From: Halobacillus halophilus
GTDB lineage: Bacteria > Bacillota > Bacilli > Bacillales > Halobacillaceae
DNA: 64,000 bases
Assembly: GCF_020171985.1 (NCBI RefSeq)
Contig: NZ_JAIVAL010000002.1
Location: 310,001-374,000, forward strand
Direction: 5' to 3'
Made by a program: the position numbers and the translations under genes. Numbering within the stretch: position 1 is the stretch's first letter; the number at the start of each line of letters is the position of its first letter. The notes under the pieces are model-generated. The model saw only the letters and a list, made by a program, of their open reading frames with translations. It searched no databases and was not told the DNA's origin. Below, in pieces: positions 33,800-42,460 of the stretch.

Positions 33800-34888
33800 T
33801 TACTTATATTCTCCAAGCACTTCGACCGCTTTTTCAGTCATAGATGTATCTATTGAGGTTTCAAAATCGAACTCGCCGCGTATGGCGCCATTCTCTTTAT
33901 ACATTTCATACTGTTTCTTAATATCCTCTGTAAACATCCGGCCATTAGGATCAAGTCCGGTAATAGCTACTTTTTCCCACAGATCAGGGTCTTTCAATGC
34001 CGTATGTTTGGTCATGATATTAATGACTTCCTCTTTGCCTTCTCCTTTAATAAAGGCATCGTTGTAATCACGCACACCTTTTAAATAAGCGGCCATAAAA
34101 CGAAGGGAAACATCGGTTTCCTGCTCGATAAACTTTGGAGAACCAAGCACCATTGCAATCTGGGCGTTCGGAGCAAAGTCTGTAGCATCCCCCAGTCGTT
34201 TATGGAGACCCTTTTCAATTCCCTGCGTAATCAGCGGTTCAATTTGAAGCGCTGCGTCAATAGAGCCATTCCCCATAGCGGCAAGCATATTTCCAAAGTC
34301 AGACATTAGTACGAACTCTATATTACTTTCTTTTAAACCGGCATGCTTCAGCATAGATTGATAGATGTAATCATCTACAGCATTTTGAGAGGAAACAGCT
34401 ACTCTTTTCCCTTTTAGATCCTTGTAGGTTTTGATTTCATCCTTTAAGTCTTTCCGAACCACAAACGAGAAATATGAATCTCCTTTGATGTAGTGTCCTT
34501 TATCCGCAATAATCTTCACATCAATCCCCTGTGCGATCGCATTGAAAAAGGATGCTGTGGAAACGCCTCCTGCGATATCGATTTCACCAGCAGCAAGAGC
34601 TGGCAGCATATCATCACTGTTCGCAAATTGGGTGAACTTTACATCAATATTGTAATCATCGAAGTAACCTTTTTCCTTAGCAATATAAAACCCTGCCCCA
34701 GACGCTGCTCCATCTTCCGCAATAATAACCGTGGCTTTCTTATCGAGTGGAGCCATATCCCCAGAAGGATTGTCACCGGAAGTTTCAGGAATGCCTTCCT
34801 GTTTTTCTGGAGTGGTGTCAGAACCACACCCGCTGATCAATAACACAAAAACCATAATTGGAATAAGTAATAGGCCCAACTTTTTCAT
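33800..34888 (-). CDS. ABC transporter substrate-binding lipoprotein (NMT1/THI5-like, SsuA/TauA superfamily)
   Basis: A 362-residue lipoprotein. The signal peptide ends in the lipobox LLISGC with the lipidated Cys at about residue 21, and an acidic/Ser-rich linker follows. The mature domain matches the NMT1/SsuA family (GAASGAGFYIAKEKGYFDDY, DIAGGVSTASFFNAIAQG, LKGKRVAVSSQNAVDDY). The family binds sulfonates, nitrate, taurine, or thiamin and pyrimidine precursors. Sequence alone does not tell which. No TPP or FMN riboswitch or SsuD-type monooxygenase is present. Third gene of a permease-ATPase-SBP operon. Confidence 0.87.
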   Translation of the reverse strand: MKKLGLLLIPIMVFVLLISGCGSDTTPEKQEGIPETSGDNPSGDMAPLDKKATVIIAEDGAASGAGFYIAKEKGYFDDYNIDVKFTQFANSDDMLPALAAGEIDIAGGVSTASFFNAIAQGIDVKIIADKGHYIKGDSYFSFVVRKDLKDEIKTYKDLKGKRVAVSSQNAVDDYIYQSMLKHAGLKESNIEFVLMSDFGNMLAAMGNGSIDAALQIEPLITQGIEKGLHKRLGDATDFAPNAQIAMVLGSPKFIEQETDVSLRFMAAYLKGVRDYNDAFIKGEGKEEVINIMTKHTALKDPDLWEKVAITGLDPNGRMFTEDIKKQYEMYKENGAIRGEFDFETSIDTSMTEKAVEVLGEYK

Positions 34889-34903
34889 GATGTTTCCCCT
34901 TCC

Positions 34904-35683
34904 CTACATTCTTGATCCTTGAACTTCATCCTGAAGGTGCGTCCAGATTTCCACAAAACTTGAGGCAAGATCAGCGTTTGCCCGCACCTCTTCCATTGTA
35001 CGAGGCCGCGGCATGTCGATCCTTTTTTCCGTCACAAGTGTACCGGGCTGTGAACTCATAAGCACAATACGATCGCTCAATAATAAAGCTTCGTCAATGC
35101 TATGGGTAATAAATAAGACCGTCTTTTTGGTTTCACTCCAAATACTTAAAAGCTCTTCCTGCAAAATGAATTTGTTTTGTTCATCTAAGGCAGCGAACGG
35201 TTCATCCATCAGCAGAATTTCCGGATCATTAGCAAACGCCCGTGCAATACTGACCCGCTGCTTCATCCCACCGGAAAGTTCCTTTGGATAAAGAGTAGAA
35301 AATTGCTCAAGCCCTACTTTCTCTAAGTAGTAATCCGTCCGCTCCTTCACGTAGGCTTTGGGTAAATGTCTCATTTTCAAACCGAATGCTACATTTTCTC
35401 TAACAGTCAGCCAGGGGATTACGCCCCGTTCCTGAAAAACCATAGACTGAAGCGGGCGCTCCTCTTTTTCCCGGGAAATGATAAACTCCCCAGTGCTTGG
35501 AGTTTCCAGTCCTGCGAGGATCCTGAGCAGGGTCGTTTTCCCACAGCCACTTGGACCAAGAAGACAGACAAATTCCCCGTCTTCGATATCCAGATTCACC
35601 CCTTTTAAAGCAGTAACACTAGAACCTTTTTTATAAAATACCTTCGTTAAATCTCGAATTGAAATCTTTGCGGGGGTATTCAT
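34904..35683 (-). CDS. ABC transporter ATP-binding protein (SsuB/TauB-like)
   Basis: A 259-residue ATPase. Walker A is LGPSGCGKTT, the Q-loop is SMVFQERGVIPW, the signature is LSGGMKQRVSIARA, Walker B is ILLMDEPFAALD, and the switch His lies in LFITHSIDEAL. These are typical of the nitrate/sulfonate/taurine importer subfamily. It energises the permease encoded at 35700-36521. The spacing to both neighbours is about 15 bp, so the three are one operon. GGAGGAGG precedes the ATG. Confidence 0.93.
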   Translation of the reverse strand: MNTPAKISIRDLTKVFYKKGSSVTALKGVNLDIEDGEFVCLLGPSGCGKTTLLRILAGLETPSTGEFIISREKEERPLQSMVFQERGVIPWLTVRENVAFGLKMRHLPKAYVKERTDYYLEKVGLEQFSTLYPKELSGGMKQRVSIARAFANDPEILLMDEPFAALDEQNKFILQEELLSIWSETKKTVLFITHSIDEALLLSDRIVLMSSQPGTLVTEKRIDMPRPRTMEEVRANADLASSFVEIWTHLQDEVQGSRM

Positions 35684-35699
35684 AGACCTCCTCCTTCAT

Positions 35700-36521
35700 T
35701 TATCTCCATGGCAGTAGTTTATTTTGGAATCCTCTCAGGATTAAGGAGAACAAGTAGCCAAAGAATGAAATCAGAACCAGCCCGACATACATTTCTTTTA
35801 ATAGAAAAGCGTTGTAAGACGTCCAGATTAAATATCCAATCCCTGAATTTGCCCCCATCATTTCAGCAGCTACAATCGTAAGCAGGGCAATGGCCTGCCC
35901 CATCTGAATTCCTTCAATCATGACAGGCAGAGCTCCGGGAAGGGCAATTTTAAAAAAGAACTGGCGGGAATTTGCTCCATAGTTCCGGGCTACATCTAAA
36001 TAAATACGATCAATGGTAATGACCCCAGCTACGGTATTGATAATAACCGGAAAAAATACACTTCCAGCGATGGTAACAATTTTTGATACTTCTCCTATGC
36101 CGAACAAAATTAAAATAATGGGTAATAAGGCAAGCGTTGGAATGGGCATCAGGGCCATAATTAACGGGGAGAAAAAGTGTCTAAGTGGAGAATACAACCC
36201 CATCAGCAGTCCTAGAATGATAGCCGGTATTACGCCAAGTAAAAAACCTGCCATTATGCGAAACAGCGATATGCCTATATGTTCAAATAGTTCACCACTT
36301 GTCCCCATCGTAATAAACGTGCCTACGATTTCTGTAGGAGGCGGGAAAAATCGTGCATCTACCAAGCCGGTTCGTGATAAAAATTCCCATAGAATCAGGA
36401 TGAATATCGGGGACGATATGGTAAGTAACTGCTTTAACCTGCTTTTCAGCTGCCGCCTTTTCCATTCTTCTTTTTCAACCGTGAGCGGATCGTGTTCTAT
36501 ATTGTTCATTCTTTCCTTCAT
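35700..36521 (-). CDS. ABC transporter permease (SsuC/TauC-like)
   Basis: A 273-residue inner-membrane subunit with about six helices and the EAA loop typical of the family (YLDVARNYGANSRQFFFKIA, then LPGALPVMIEGI). The N-terminal 35 residues are hydrophilic and basic. It forms the channel for the SBP and ATPase encoded downstream. First gene of the operon; it is preceded by a hairpin-rich leader of about 170 nt and then by repeat copy R4. GAGGTGGTG precedes the ATG. Confidence 0.9.
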   Translation of the reverse strand: MKERMNNIEHDPLTVEKEEWKRRQLKSRLKQLLTISSPIFILILWEFLSRTGLVDARFFPPPTEIVGTFITMGTSGELFEHIGISLFRIMAGFLLGVIPAIILGLLMGLYSPLRHFFSPLIMALMPIPTLALLPIILILFGIGEVSKIVTIAGSVFFPVIINTVAGVITIDRIYLDVARNYGANSRQFFFKIALPGALPVMIEGIQMGQAIALLTIVAAEMMGANSGIGYLIWTSYNAFLLKEMYVGLVLISFFGYLFSLILRGFQNKLLPWR

Positions 36522-36700
36522 TCTTCACCACCTCTATGGCAATCATATGTGCCTGTGCCTACATGTGTGAAAAAAGAGAAAAGATTCACTGCAATATCTC
36601 TGCTTCTCATAATCTTAATGGCACTCCACCACTTTTGAACTACCTCCATGGTGGACACACAGTAGGTTACTCAAAAGAAAGCCGGGGTACATAATAGGTA
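36522..36700 (-). promoter_or_regulatory. Structured leader of unknown class before the ABC operon
   Basis: On the minus strand, three potential stems occur before the permease start. One is GTTAC/GTAAC near 36664-36705. The second is CCACCA/TGGTGG (arms 36649-36654 and 36626-36631). The third is AAGATT/AATCTT (arms 36611-36616 and 36581-36586) with an inner GCA/TGC pairing. The last stem is directly followed by a pyrimidine run (TTCTCTTTTTTC), so it looks like an attenuator. I do not recognise it as a TPP, FMN, SAM or other known riboswitch. No firm promoter can be assigned. Confidence 0.4.
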
Positions 36701-36738
36701 ACAAATTCACCACCTTTCTCACAGCTTATTAAACTAAA

Positions 36739-37460
36739 GGGCCGGTTACTGTAAGACTCGATTTCGAGATATTAGGTTAGAGTGAAGGTCCTGCGGGGGA
36801 CGATTCCGCTTTCCGGCCCTGCACGACGCAGGGTCGTTCGACGTTGCCACAGGACGTGGCGGTCTTAGTCGAACTTCCTATATGTGGTAAGCTTCCTCAG
36901 GCTTCGCCTTCCGGGATCTTACCGATCATGTTCATCCCACAGGAGTCTTCATCGTCCCCCTCCGGACCTTGCCAGATCAGAAACTCGAAATCACTCTGAA
37001 TCTTACCTGCTTCGTTATCATGATATCAGGGAACTATTTCCTACTTTCTCCTTCCTTACAGTGGAAAACGTTGATATAAAGGCGTTTACTGCAAATGAGT
37101 TATGAACAATTCCTCTTTTTCAAAAGGTCCATTTTTCTTCCTATCGTTGGGTTGGTGGGGAAATCGCGAGACTCCCATGGGAGAAGGGACTAGGTGAGAT
37201 CCCACAGGGAGTGAAACGAGCGAGGAAGCTCAACGTTCCCCCATAGGAAAGTGTTCAAATGTGGCATCACCCCGAAAGACACGACCAGCATAAGCCGAGC
37301 ATCAAAAGGGCGGTGGTCTTTCCGTCCGTTGATGAATGGCTTATGTCTCGAGTGTCTGGGTGATAGAACAAGACGAGCTATTTCCCCACCAGCCCTCTTC
37401 CAATTAAAGTAACGGACCCAAATTCATCTCGAAACTGAGTCTTCAATAAACGGGAGCTTA
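36739..37460. repeat. Long copy R4 of the dispersed mosaic repeat
   Basis: About 720 bp. The left arm is GGGCCGGTTACTGTAAGACT then CGATTTCGAGATATTAGG. The right arm is ATCTCGAAACTGAGTCTTCA then ATAAACGGGAGCTTA. It shares the CGGCCCTGCACGACGCAGGG core and the CTCCCATGGGAG/GGGAGTGAAACGAGCGAGGA block with other copies. It adds an extra segment near 37260-37390 (with GGCTTATGTCTCGAGTG and AACAAGACGAGCTATTTCCC) that R3 lacks but R1 partly retains. This is the only copy between divergent genes, about 20-40 bp beyond the ABC leader. Confidence 0.85.
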
Positions 37461-37540
37461 TCTTTAACAAGCTATATTAAGATTTAGAACGGCAATTTCT
37501 AAAAAAGAAGAAATTCTGAGGATTTTCGTCACCTTCTCCC

Positions 37541-37568
37541 TTTACCAGAAACTTCAAAATGGTAGAAT
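37541..37568 (+). promoter_or_regulatory. Candidate sigma-A promoter of the PlsY-like operon
   Basis: TTTACC and TAGAAT are separated by 16 bp, 27 bp before the GTG start at 37595. Confidence 0.4.
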
Positions 37569-37594
37569 ATGATCAGATAGGAAGGTGTTGTAAC

Positions 37595-38158
37595 GTGTGG
37601 ATTGTAATTTGCTATTTGATTGCGAATATAAACGGAGCTTATTTGGTGACCAAATGGCGAAAAGGCGGGGATATCCGTACACTTGGAAGTGGTACGGGCG
37701 GGGCTAAAAACGCAGGTCGAATTTTGGGGAAGCCGGCTTTTGTAATGACCGTGGTTATCGATGCACTAAAAGCAATCCTGGCTTTAAGCCTGCTCCTCTA
37801 CTTATCGGTAGCTCCAACCATCATAGGTTTCTCAGCAATCGCTTTGATTGCAGGACATATATGGCCGCTTTTCCTTAAAGGAAGAGGAGGCAAGGGTGTA
37901 GTCGTTTATCTGGCAGCCCTCCTCATGCTCGAACCTATCGGTCTGCTCCTATTCGGTCTCATTGCCTTTATTGCAAACGTCTCACCTTTACCTTTTTCGA
38001 AAGTAATGATGATTGCGATGGGAATCCCCCCTCTTTTAACCCTCTGGCAGGAAAGCCTAGGGGTTGGACTATGCCTGGGGATTGGATATCTCCTGGTCGT
38101 TATTGCCCACACCTTTCCCATACATCCCCGTTTGTTGACAAAGGAGGAACAGATATGA
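37595..38158 (+). CDS. PlsY-like acyltransferase family membrane protein
   Basis: A 187-residue membrane protein with about five helices, resembling PlsY, which transfers acyl groups from acyl-phosphate to glycerol-3-phosphate. Motif 1 is LGSGTGGAKNAGRILGK (PlsY: GSGNPGATN) and motif 3 is GHIWPLFLKGRGGKGVVVYL (PlsY: GH.FP.F.GF.GGKGVAT). Both are altered: Asn to Thr, Thr to Lys, and AT to VV. It is therefore probably a paralogue with a changed acceptor, not the housekeeping enzyme. The start is GTG behind GGAAGGTG; the longer ATG extension at 37559 contains that site. The stop overlaps the next start (ATGA). Confidence 0.75.
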   Translation: MWIVICYLIANINGAYLVTKWRKGGDIRTLGSGTGGAKNAGRILGKPAFVMTVVIDALKAILALSLLLYLSVAPTIIGFSAIALIAGHIWPLFLKGRGGKGVVVYLAALLMLEPIGLLLFGLIAFIANVSPLPFSKVMMIAMGIPPLLTLWQESLGVGLCLGIGYLLVVIAHTFPIHPRLLTKEEQI

Positions 38159-39756
38159 CAAAACAGTCTATTCACTATAAAAACGCTGACTCGGAAGAAG
38201 AATATCGGCAAATACATGAATTAAACTATCAGACATTTGTAGAAGAAATCCCCCAGCACAAAAAAAACGATACCCGCAAGCTGGTGGATCGTTTTCACAC
38301 TGAAAATACATATATCATCGCTAAAGAAAGCGAAAGAATTATCGGCATGATTGCTGTCCGTGCAACGCGACCGTTTTCTCTTGATCAGAAACTCCCTAAC
38401 CTTGACAGCTACTTACATGAGATCGATTCTCCCTGTGAAATTCGTCTGCTTTCAATCCATCCGGATTACCGAAAGGGTTCGGTTTTCTTTGGACTAATTG
38501 ACCAATTGATTCGATACTGTCTTCAGGAAAATTATAATGCAGCACTAATCTCAGGGACGGAGCGTGAATGGGGGCTGTATCGGAAGCTAGGGTTTGAACC
38601 TTTTGGCCCCATGACAGGTCAGGAAGGGGCTAAGTTTCAGCCGATGAAACTGACCAAGGACCGCTTCGTCAAGGCTACTCAAGCCTTCCACCGGATCTTG
38701 GCCCGATATGAACCGATATCGTTTTTATCCGGCCCTGTAGCCGTAACAAATGAAGTGAAAGAGGCCTTGGCAGCTTCTCCTCTGTCTCATCGATCTGACT
38801 CTTTTATCAACCAAATGAATACCGTTCGCAACTCGCTTACGGAGCGCACAAAGGCTAAATACGCCTCGGTCTTAGTTGGAACCGGAACACTTGCTAATGA
38901 CGTGGTCGCCCAGCAAATTAAACAGTTAGGCCGGACAGGTCTTATTCTCTCAAATGGTGAATTCGGTGACCGGCTGATGGATCATGCCCACCGGACCGGG
39001 CTTGATTTTTACAGAATGCAGAAAGCTTGGAACGAACCGATCAATTTAAACCGTGTACGTGACTTTCTGAAAGAACACCCTTCTATTGGATGGATATGGT
39101 GTGTCCATTGCGAAACTTCGACCGGGTATTTGTTTGACGTCGAAGAACTCAAAAAAATAGCAGACTCTGAAAATGTAAAACTCTGTCTGGATGCCTGCAG
39201 TTCCCTCGGTGCCGATCCGCTTGATCTTTCCGGTGTTCATATCGCCTCCAGTGTGAGCGGTAAAGCGCTTGCCTCTTATCCTGGACTAGCGATCATCTTT
39301 CACAATTATGTACCGGTACCTGATCCTGATATTCCGAAATACCTGGATCTTGGAGTATATGACTCTAATCAGAGCATCCCGTACACACACTCTACCAACC
39401 TCGTTCATGCTCTTGAGGTATCTCTGTCTTCCATTGATGAACGGCCTCTTGGGGCTTTTATGATGGAACTTAGAAATGTGCTGGGTAACCAGGGGTTGAA
39501 GGTTCTTGGTGATCACAGCTACTCAAACGGGATTGTTACGATTGCCCTGCCGGATCACATTTCCCAGAAGGGTTTTGGAGAAAGATTAAAGAAAAACGGG
39601 ATTTTCATAAACTATGAAAGCAGCTATTTGGCTAGACGAAACTGGGTGCAGATTGCGCTTATGGGTGATGTAGATTCAAACCATCTCCTTCGGCTCGGGG
39701 AAGTTATCAACCGTGTCTTGAGCTCTGAAACCTTATCGAAGGTGAACCAGTCGTGA
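38155..39756 (+). CDS. GNAT acyltransferase fused to class V aminotransferase
   Basis: A 533-residue fusion. Residues about 1-165 are a GNAT domain. Its entry (EEYRQIHELNYQTFVEEIPQ) and RLLSIHPDYRKGSVFFGL resemble FeeM/autoinducer-synthase-type GNATs that use long acyl chains rather than acetyl-CoA, which I infer only from sequence feel. Residues about 185-525 are a PLP class V aminotransferase of the alanine-glyoxylate/aminoethylphosphonate group, with LDACSSLGADPLDL (Asp to pyridine N) and the PLP Lys370 in SGKALASYPGLA. AAAGGAGG precedes the ATG at 38155. Both ends overlap neighbours by 4 bp, so the three genes are translationally coupled. Confidence 0.82.
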   Translation: MTKQSIHYKNADSEEEYRQIHELNYQTFVEEIPQHKKNDTRKLVDRFHTENTYIIAKESERIIGMIAVRATRPFSLDQKLPNLDSYLHEIDSPCEIRLLSIHPDYRKGSVFFGLIDQLIRYCLQENYNAALISGTEREWGLYRKLGFEPFGPMTGQEGAKFQPMKLTKDRFVKATQAFHRILARYEPISFLSGPVAVTNEVKEALAASPLSHRSDSFINQMNTVRNSLTERTKAKYASVLVGTGTLANDVVAQQIKQLGRTGLILSNGEFGDRLMDHAHRTGLDFYRMQKAWNEPINLNRVRDFLKEHPSIGWIWCVHCETSTGYLFDVEELKKIADSENVKLCLDACSSLGADPLDLSGVHIASSVSGKALASYPGLAIIFHNYVPVPDPDIPKYLDLGVYDSNQSIPYTHSTNLVHALEVSLSSIDERPLGAFMMELRNVLGNQGLKVLGDHSYSNGIVTIALPDHISQKGFGERLKKNGIFINYESSYLARRNWVQIALMGDVDSNHLLRLGEVINRVLSSETLSKVNQS

Positions 39757-41549
39757 AAAAAGTTTCCTGGATTGCTTTATTTTACTGGCTGAAAACCACA
39801 GCCGTTATGTATGTTTCTTTTCAAATGTCACCTCCCGGAGTGACCGACCACTTATTGTTAATTTTCAGCTCGCTCGGACCTCTGCTGCTCTGGTTCGGGT
39901 TCTCGTTTTTCTTTTTTAAACACCTGCAACCATGGGCATTAATTATTCTAATGTTTTTAACGACCTTCTTTCTTTATGCTCATTTAATTTATTATCGTTT
40001 TTATGAAGATTTTCTCACTCTTCCTATTCTCCTTCAGGTAGGAAACGTAGGAGGATTGAGTCAAAGTACGTGGACGCTTCTTTCTCCATGGGACTTGTTA
40101 TTCCTTATTGATTTAGTGGTAATTGGCTGGTGGCTGATTAAGAGAGGATCCTTCACAATTTCGCCCAGAGAAAAAAAGCAATACGCAGGAAGTGCAGTGG
40201 GCATTTCACTTGTGATTCTGGCAGCTGCGTGGTGGCATTCTCCCCACCTTTTCCAGGAAAACTATAACCGTGATAAAGTCGTGACTTCCATCAGCATCTA
40301 TGCATATCAATGGTTTGATATTGCCTACAGCATAACAGCACCACTCCAGAAAACTATGGCAGACCAATCCGCCGCTGCACCTGTAGAGAAATATGTGGCA
40401 GAGAAAGATCCTGTAAAGACAAAGTGGTTCGGTCAGGCAAAAGGAAAGAATGTGGTTTTCATTACACTGGAATCCGTCCAAAACTTCGTCATTGGTGCAG
40501 AAGTAAAAGGCGAACCGGTGACGCCATTTTTAAATCAATTGAAAAAGGAAAGTCTTTACTTCTCCAACCTGTACGATCAGGCTTCTCAAGGCAAAAGCTC
40601 GGACGCAGAGTTCATGGTGGATACTGGATTGTATCCGCTCGACGGTGGGTCTGTATTCGTACGCAGGCCCCATAACACGTTCAACGGGCTGCCAGAACTT
40701 TTGGAAGACTATCAGACGACCGTTTTTCACGGAAACGTAAGAACGTTTTGGAATCGGGAACAAATGTATGAGTCCCTTGGATATGACCAGTTTATATCCA
40801 AACAAGATTATGAGATTAACAAAGAAAACCGAATTAATTATGGAATAGAGGATAAATCCTTTTTCAGCCAATCAATCCCGTATATGAAGCAGTTAAACGA
40901 GCCTTATATGGCGAAGTTTATTACCCTTACAAATCACTTTCCGTTTTTATTGGATAAAAAAGACCGCAGCCTTCCTCTTGCGGAAACCTCGGAACCGGTG
41001 GTCAACCGCTACTTAACTACGGTCCGGTACTTGGATGAAGCGATTCGTCAACTGTTTCAGTCGTTAAAAGAAGAAGGGATGTATGAGGATACAATGTTTG
41101 TGCTGTTCGGGGACCATTACGGTATCTCTAAAGAATATGAAGACGGGGTACATGAGCTTCTCGACCAGCCTGATACGGCACTTTCTCATACAACGAACCA
41201 GCGCGTCCCGCTGCTTATTCATATTCCAGGAATGGAAGGGAAAACGTTTGATACGTTAGGTGGGCAAATTGACATCCGCTCCACTGTTTTTCATCTACTA
41301 GGCAAAGAAACTGAGAATTACATGAGTTTTAGCGAGAATCTCCTGGCTGAGGACAAAGAAGAATTTGTAGCTTTCCGTGATGGCGATTTTGTAACGCCTT
41401 CCTATCTCTTTCAAGACGGCATTTGTTACAAAACAGACACCAGCCAGCCGGTAAATGGCTCCCATTGTAAAGAAGGCCGGGAGAAGGCACGGGAAAAGCT
41501 TAAATTGTCCGATCATATAATAAAAGGAGACCTGCTTCGTTTTAAATAA
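39753..41549 (+). CDS. LtaS-like phosphoglycerol transferase/sulfatase-fold enzyme with Ser nucleophile
   Basis: A 598-residue protein with five N-terminal helices (residues about 1-170) and an extracellular sulfatase-fold domain (about 225-540), as in lipoteichoic acid synthase. Family landmarks are NVVFITLESVQNFVI, TPFLNQLKKESLYFSNLYDQ, FHGNVRTFWNREQMYESLGY and FGDHYGIS. In LtaS the nucleophile is the Thr of QGKTSDAEF; here the block reads QGKSSDAEF, so Ser282 takes that place. It probably moves a phospho-alcohol headgroup outside the cell. It starts with GTG overlapping the upstream stop (GTGA). Third gene of the PlsY-like operon. Confidence 0.88.
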   Translation: MKKVSWIALFYWLKTTAVMYVSFQMSPPGVTDHLLLIFSSLGPLLLWFGFSFFFFKHLQPWALIILMFLTTFFLYAHLIYYRFYEDFLTLPILLQVGNVGGLSQSTWTLLSPWDLLFLIDLVVIGWWLIKRGSFTISPREKKQYAGSAVGISLVILAAAWWHSPHLFQENYNRDKVVTSISIYAYQWFDIAYSITAPLQKTMADQSAAAPVEKYVAEKDPVKTKWFGQAKGKNVVFITLESVQNFVIGAEVKGEPVTPFLNQLKKESLYFSNLYDQASQGKSSDAEFMVDTGLYPLDGGSVFVRRPHNTFNGLPELLEDYQTTVFHGNVRTFWNREQMYESLGYDQFISKQDYEINKENRINYGIEDKSFFSQSIPYMKQLNEPYMAKFITLTNHFPFLLDKKDRSLPLAETSEPVVNRYLTTVRYLDEAIRQLFQSLKEEGMYEDTMFVLFGDHYGISKEYEDGVHELLDQPDTALSHTTNQRVPLLIHIPGMEGKTFDTLGGQIDIRSTVFHLLGKETENYMSFSENLLAEDKEEFVAFRDGDFVTPSYLFQDGICYKTDTSQPVNGSHCKEGREKAREKLKLSDHIIKGDLLRFK

Positions 41550-41583
41550 TGATTCTATAAAAGACCAGCGAATATATTATAGT

Positions 41584-42390
41584 TAAGCTCCCGTTTGTTG
41601 AAGACTTGATTTCGAGATAAATCGGGTCCGTTACTTAATATAGAGAAGGGATGGCTGCGGAAACAGCTCGCTTTCCTGCGGGGGAACTGGCAAGTCTCCT
41701 CGCTCGTTTCACTCCCTGCGGGGTCTCGCCTAGCTCCTTCTCCCGCGGGAGTCTCGTCGTTTCCTCCGCCACCCCAGCCATTTCACATGAACGGACCCTG
41801 GCAGTAGAAAAAGCAGGAAGCTTTAATCGTCTTAAACGCTTCTATAGCGCCGCTTATACCTTTGATAGACTCCGTATTTAGCGTTAATCATATAGGTTAT
41901 TCTTCCTCATATGAAGGCCATTACGTAAAGGTTCGTGCTCCCCATAATCGTAAAGGGGCGGAAGGGAACGGTGAAGACTCCTAGATTAGAAGCGGAAGCA
42001 CCTCGGTCAGCGGCGTATGGACTGGACTGAGCTGGCGGAGATAAAGAAAACACGAAGAGCGGAGCGATTCGATGTTGCCTTATCGTACAGAAGTGAGGGA
42101 AGTCTCACTAGCCGCTAGGTGCTGGAGCTGGATAGCTCTCCTTGTCGTTTATGTTCTAATATTTGATTAAGACTAAAAAAAGATAAGAACGAGATGAACA
42201 TGATCGGTGAGATCCCGCAGGGCTGTTAAGCCCGAGGAAGCTCAGCACATATAAGAAGTTCGACTAAGATCGCCACGTCCTGTGGCAACGTCGAACGACC
42301 CTGCGTCGTGCAGGGCCGGAAAGCGAGCCGTTCCCTGGAGCCCCTTTCTCCACACAATATCTCGAAACTGAGCCTTCAACAAACCGGCCC
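41584..42390. repeat. Long copy R5 of the dispersed mosaic repeat (reverse of R3)
   Basis: About 805 bp. Its module order is the reverse complement of R3. First comes the GC-rich block (GCTGCGGAAACAGCTCGCTT, CTCCCGCGGGAG). Then a block with GCGGCGTATGGACTGGACTG and CGCTAGGTGCTGGAGCTGGA. Then a block with GATGAACATGATCGGTGAGA, and last the CCCTGCGTCGTGCAGGGCCG core. Terminal arms are TAAGCTCCCGTTTGTTGAAG then ACTTGATTTCGAGATA, and TATCTCGAAACTGAGCCTTC then AACAAACCGGCCC. Between convergent genes. No conserved ORF. Confidence 0.87.
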
Positions 42391-42432
42391 TATAACTTAA
42401 TAAGGCTTTTTCCGTTTAACAAAGCCTATATA

Positions 42433-42460
42433 ACAAAAAGCCCCGATAATCCGGGGCTTT
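42433..42460 (-). terminator. Terminator of the YtrA-type ABC operon
   Basis: The stem AAAGCCCCG / CGGGGCTTT with a 6-nt loop is followed by T on the minus strand. It overlaps the stop codon of the last gene. Confidence 0.85.

Noticed and set aside
38155-39756. Inactive aminotransferase half in the fusion protein
   Set aside because: The PLP-binding Lys370 and the Asp of LDACSS are both present.
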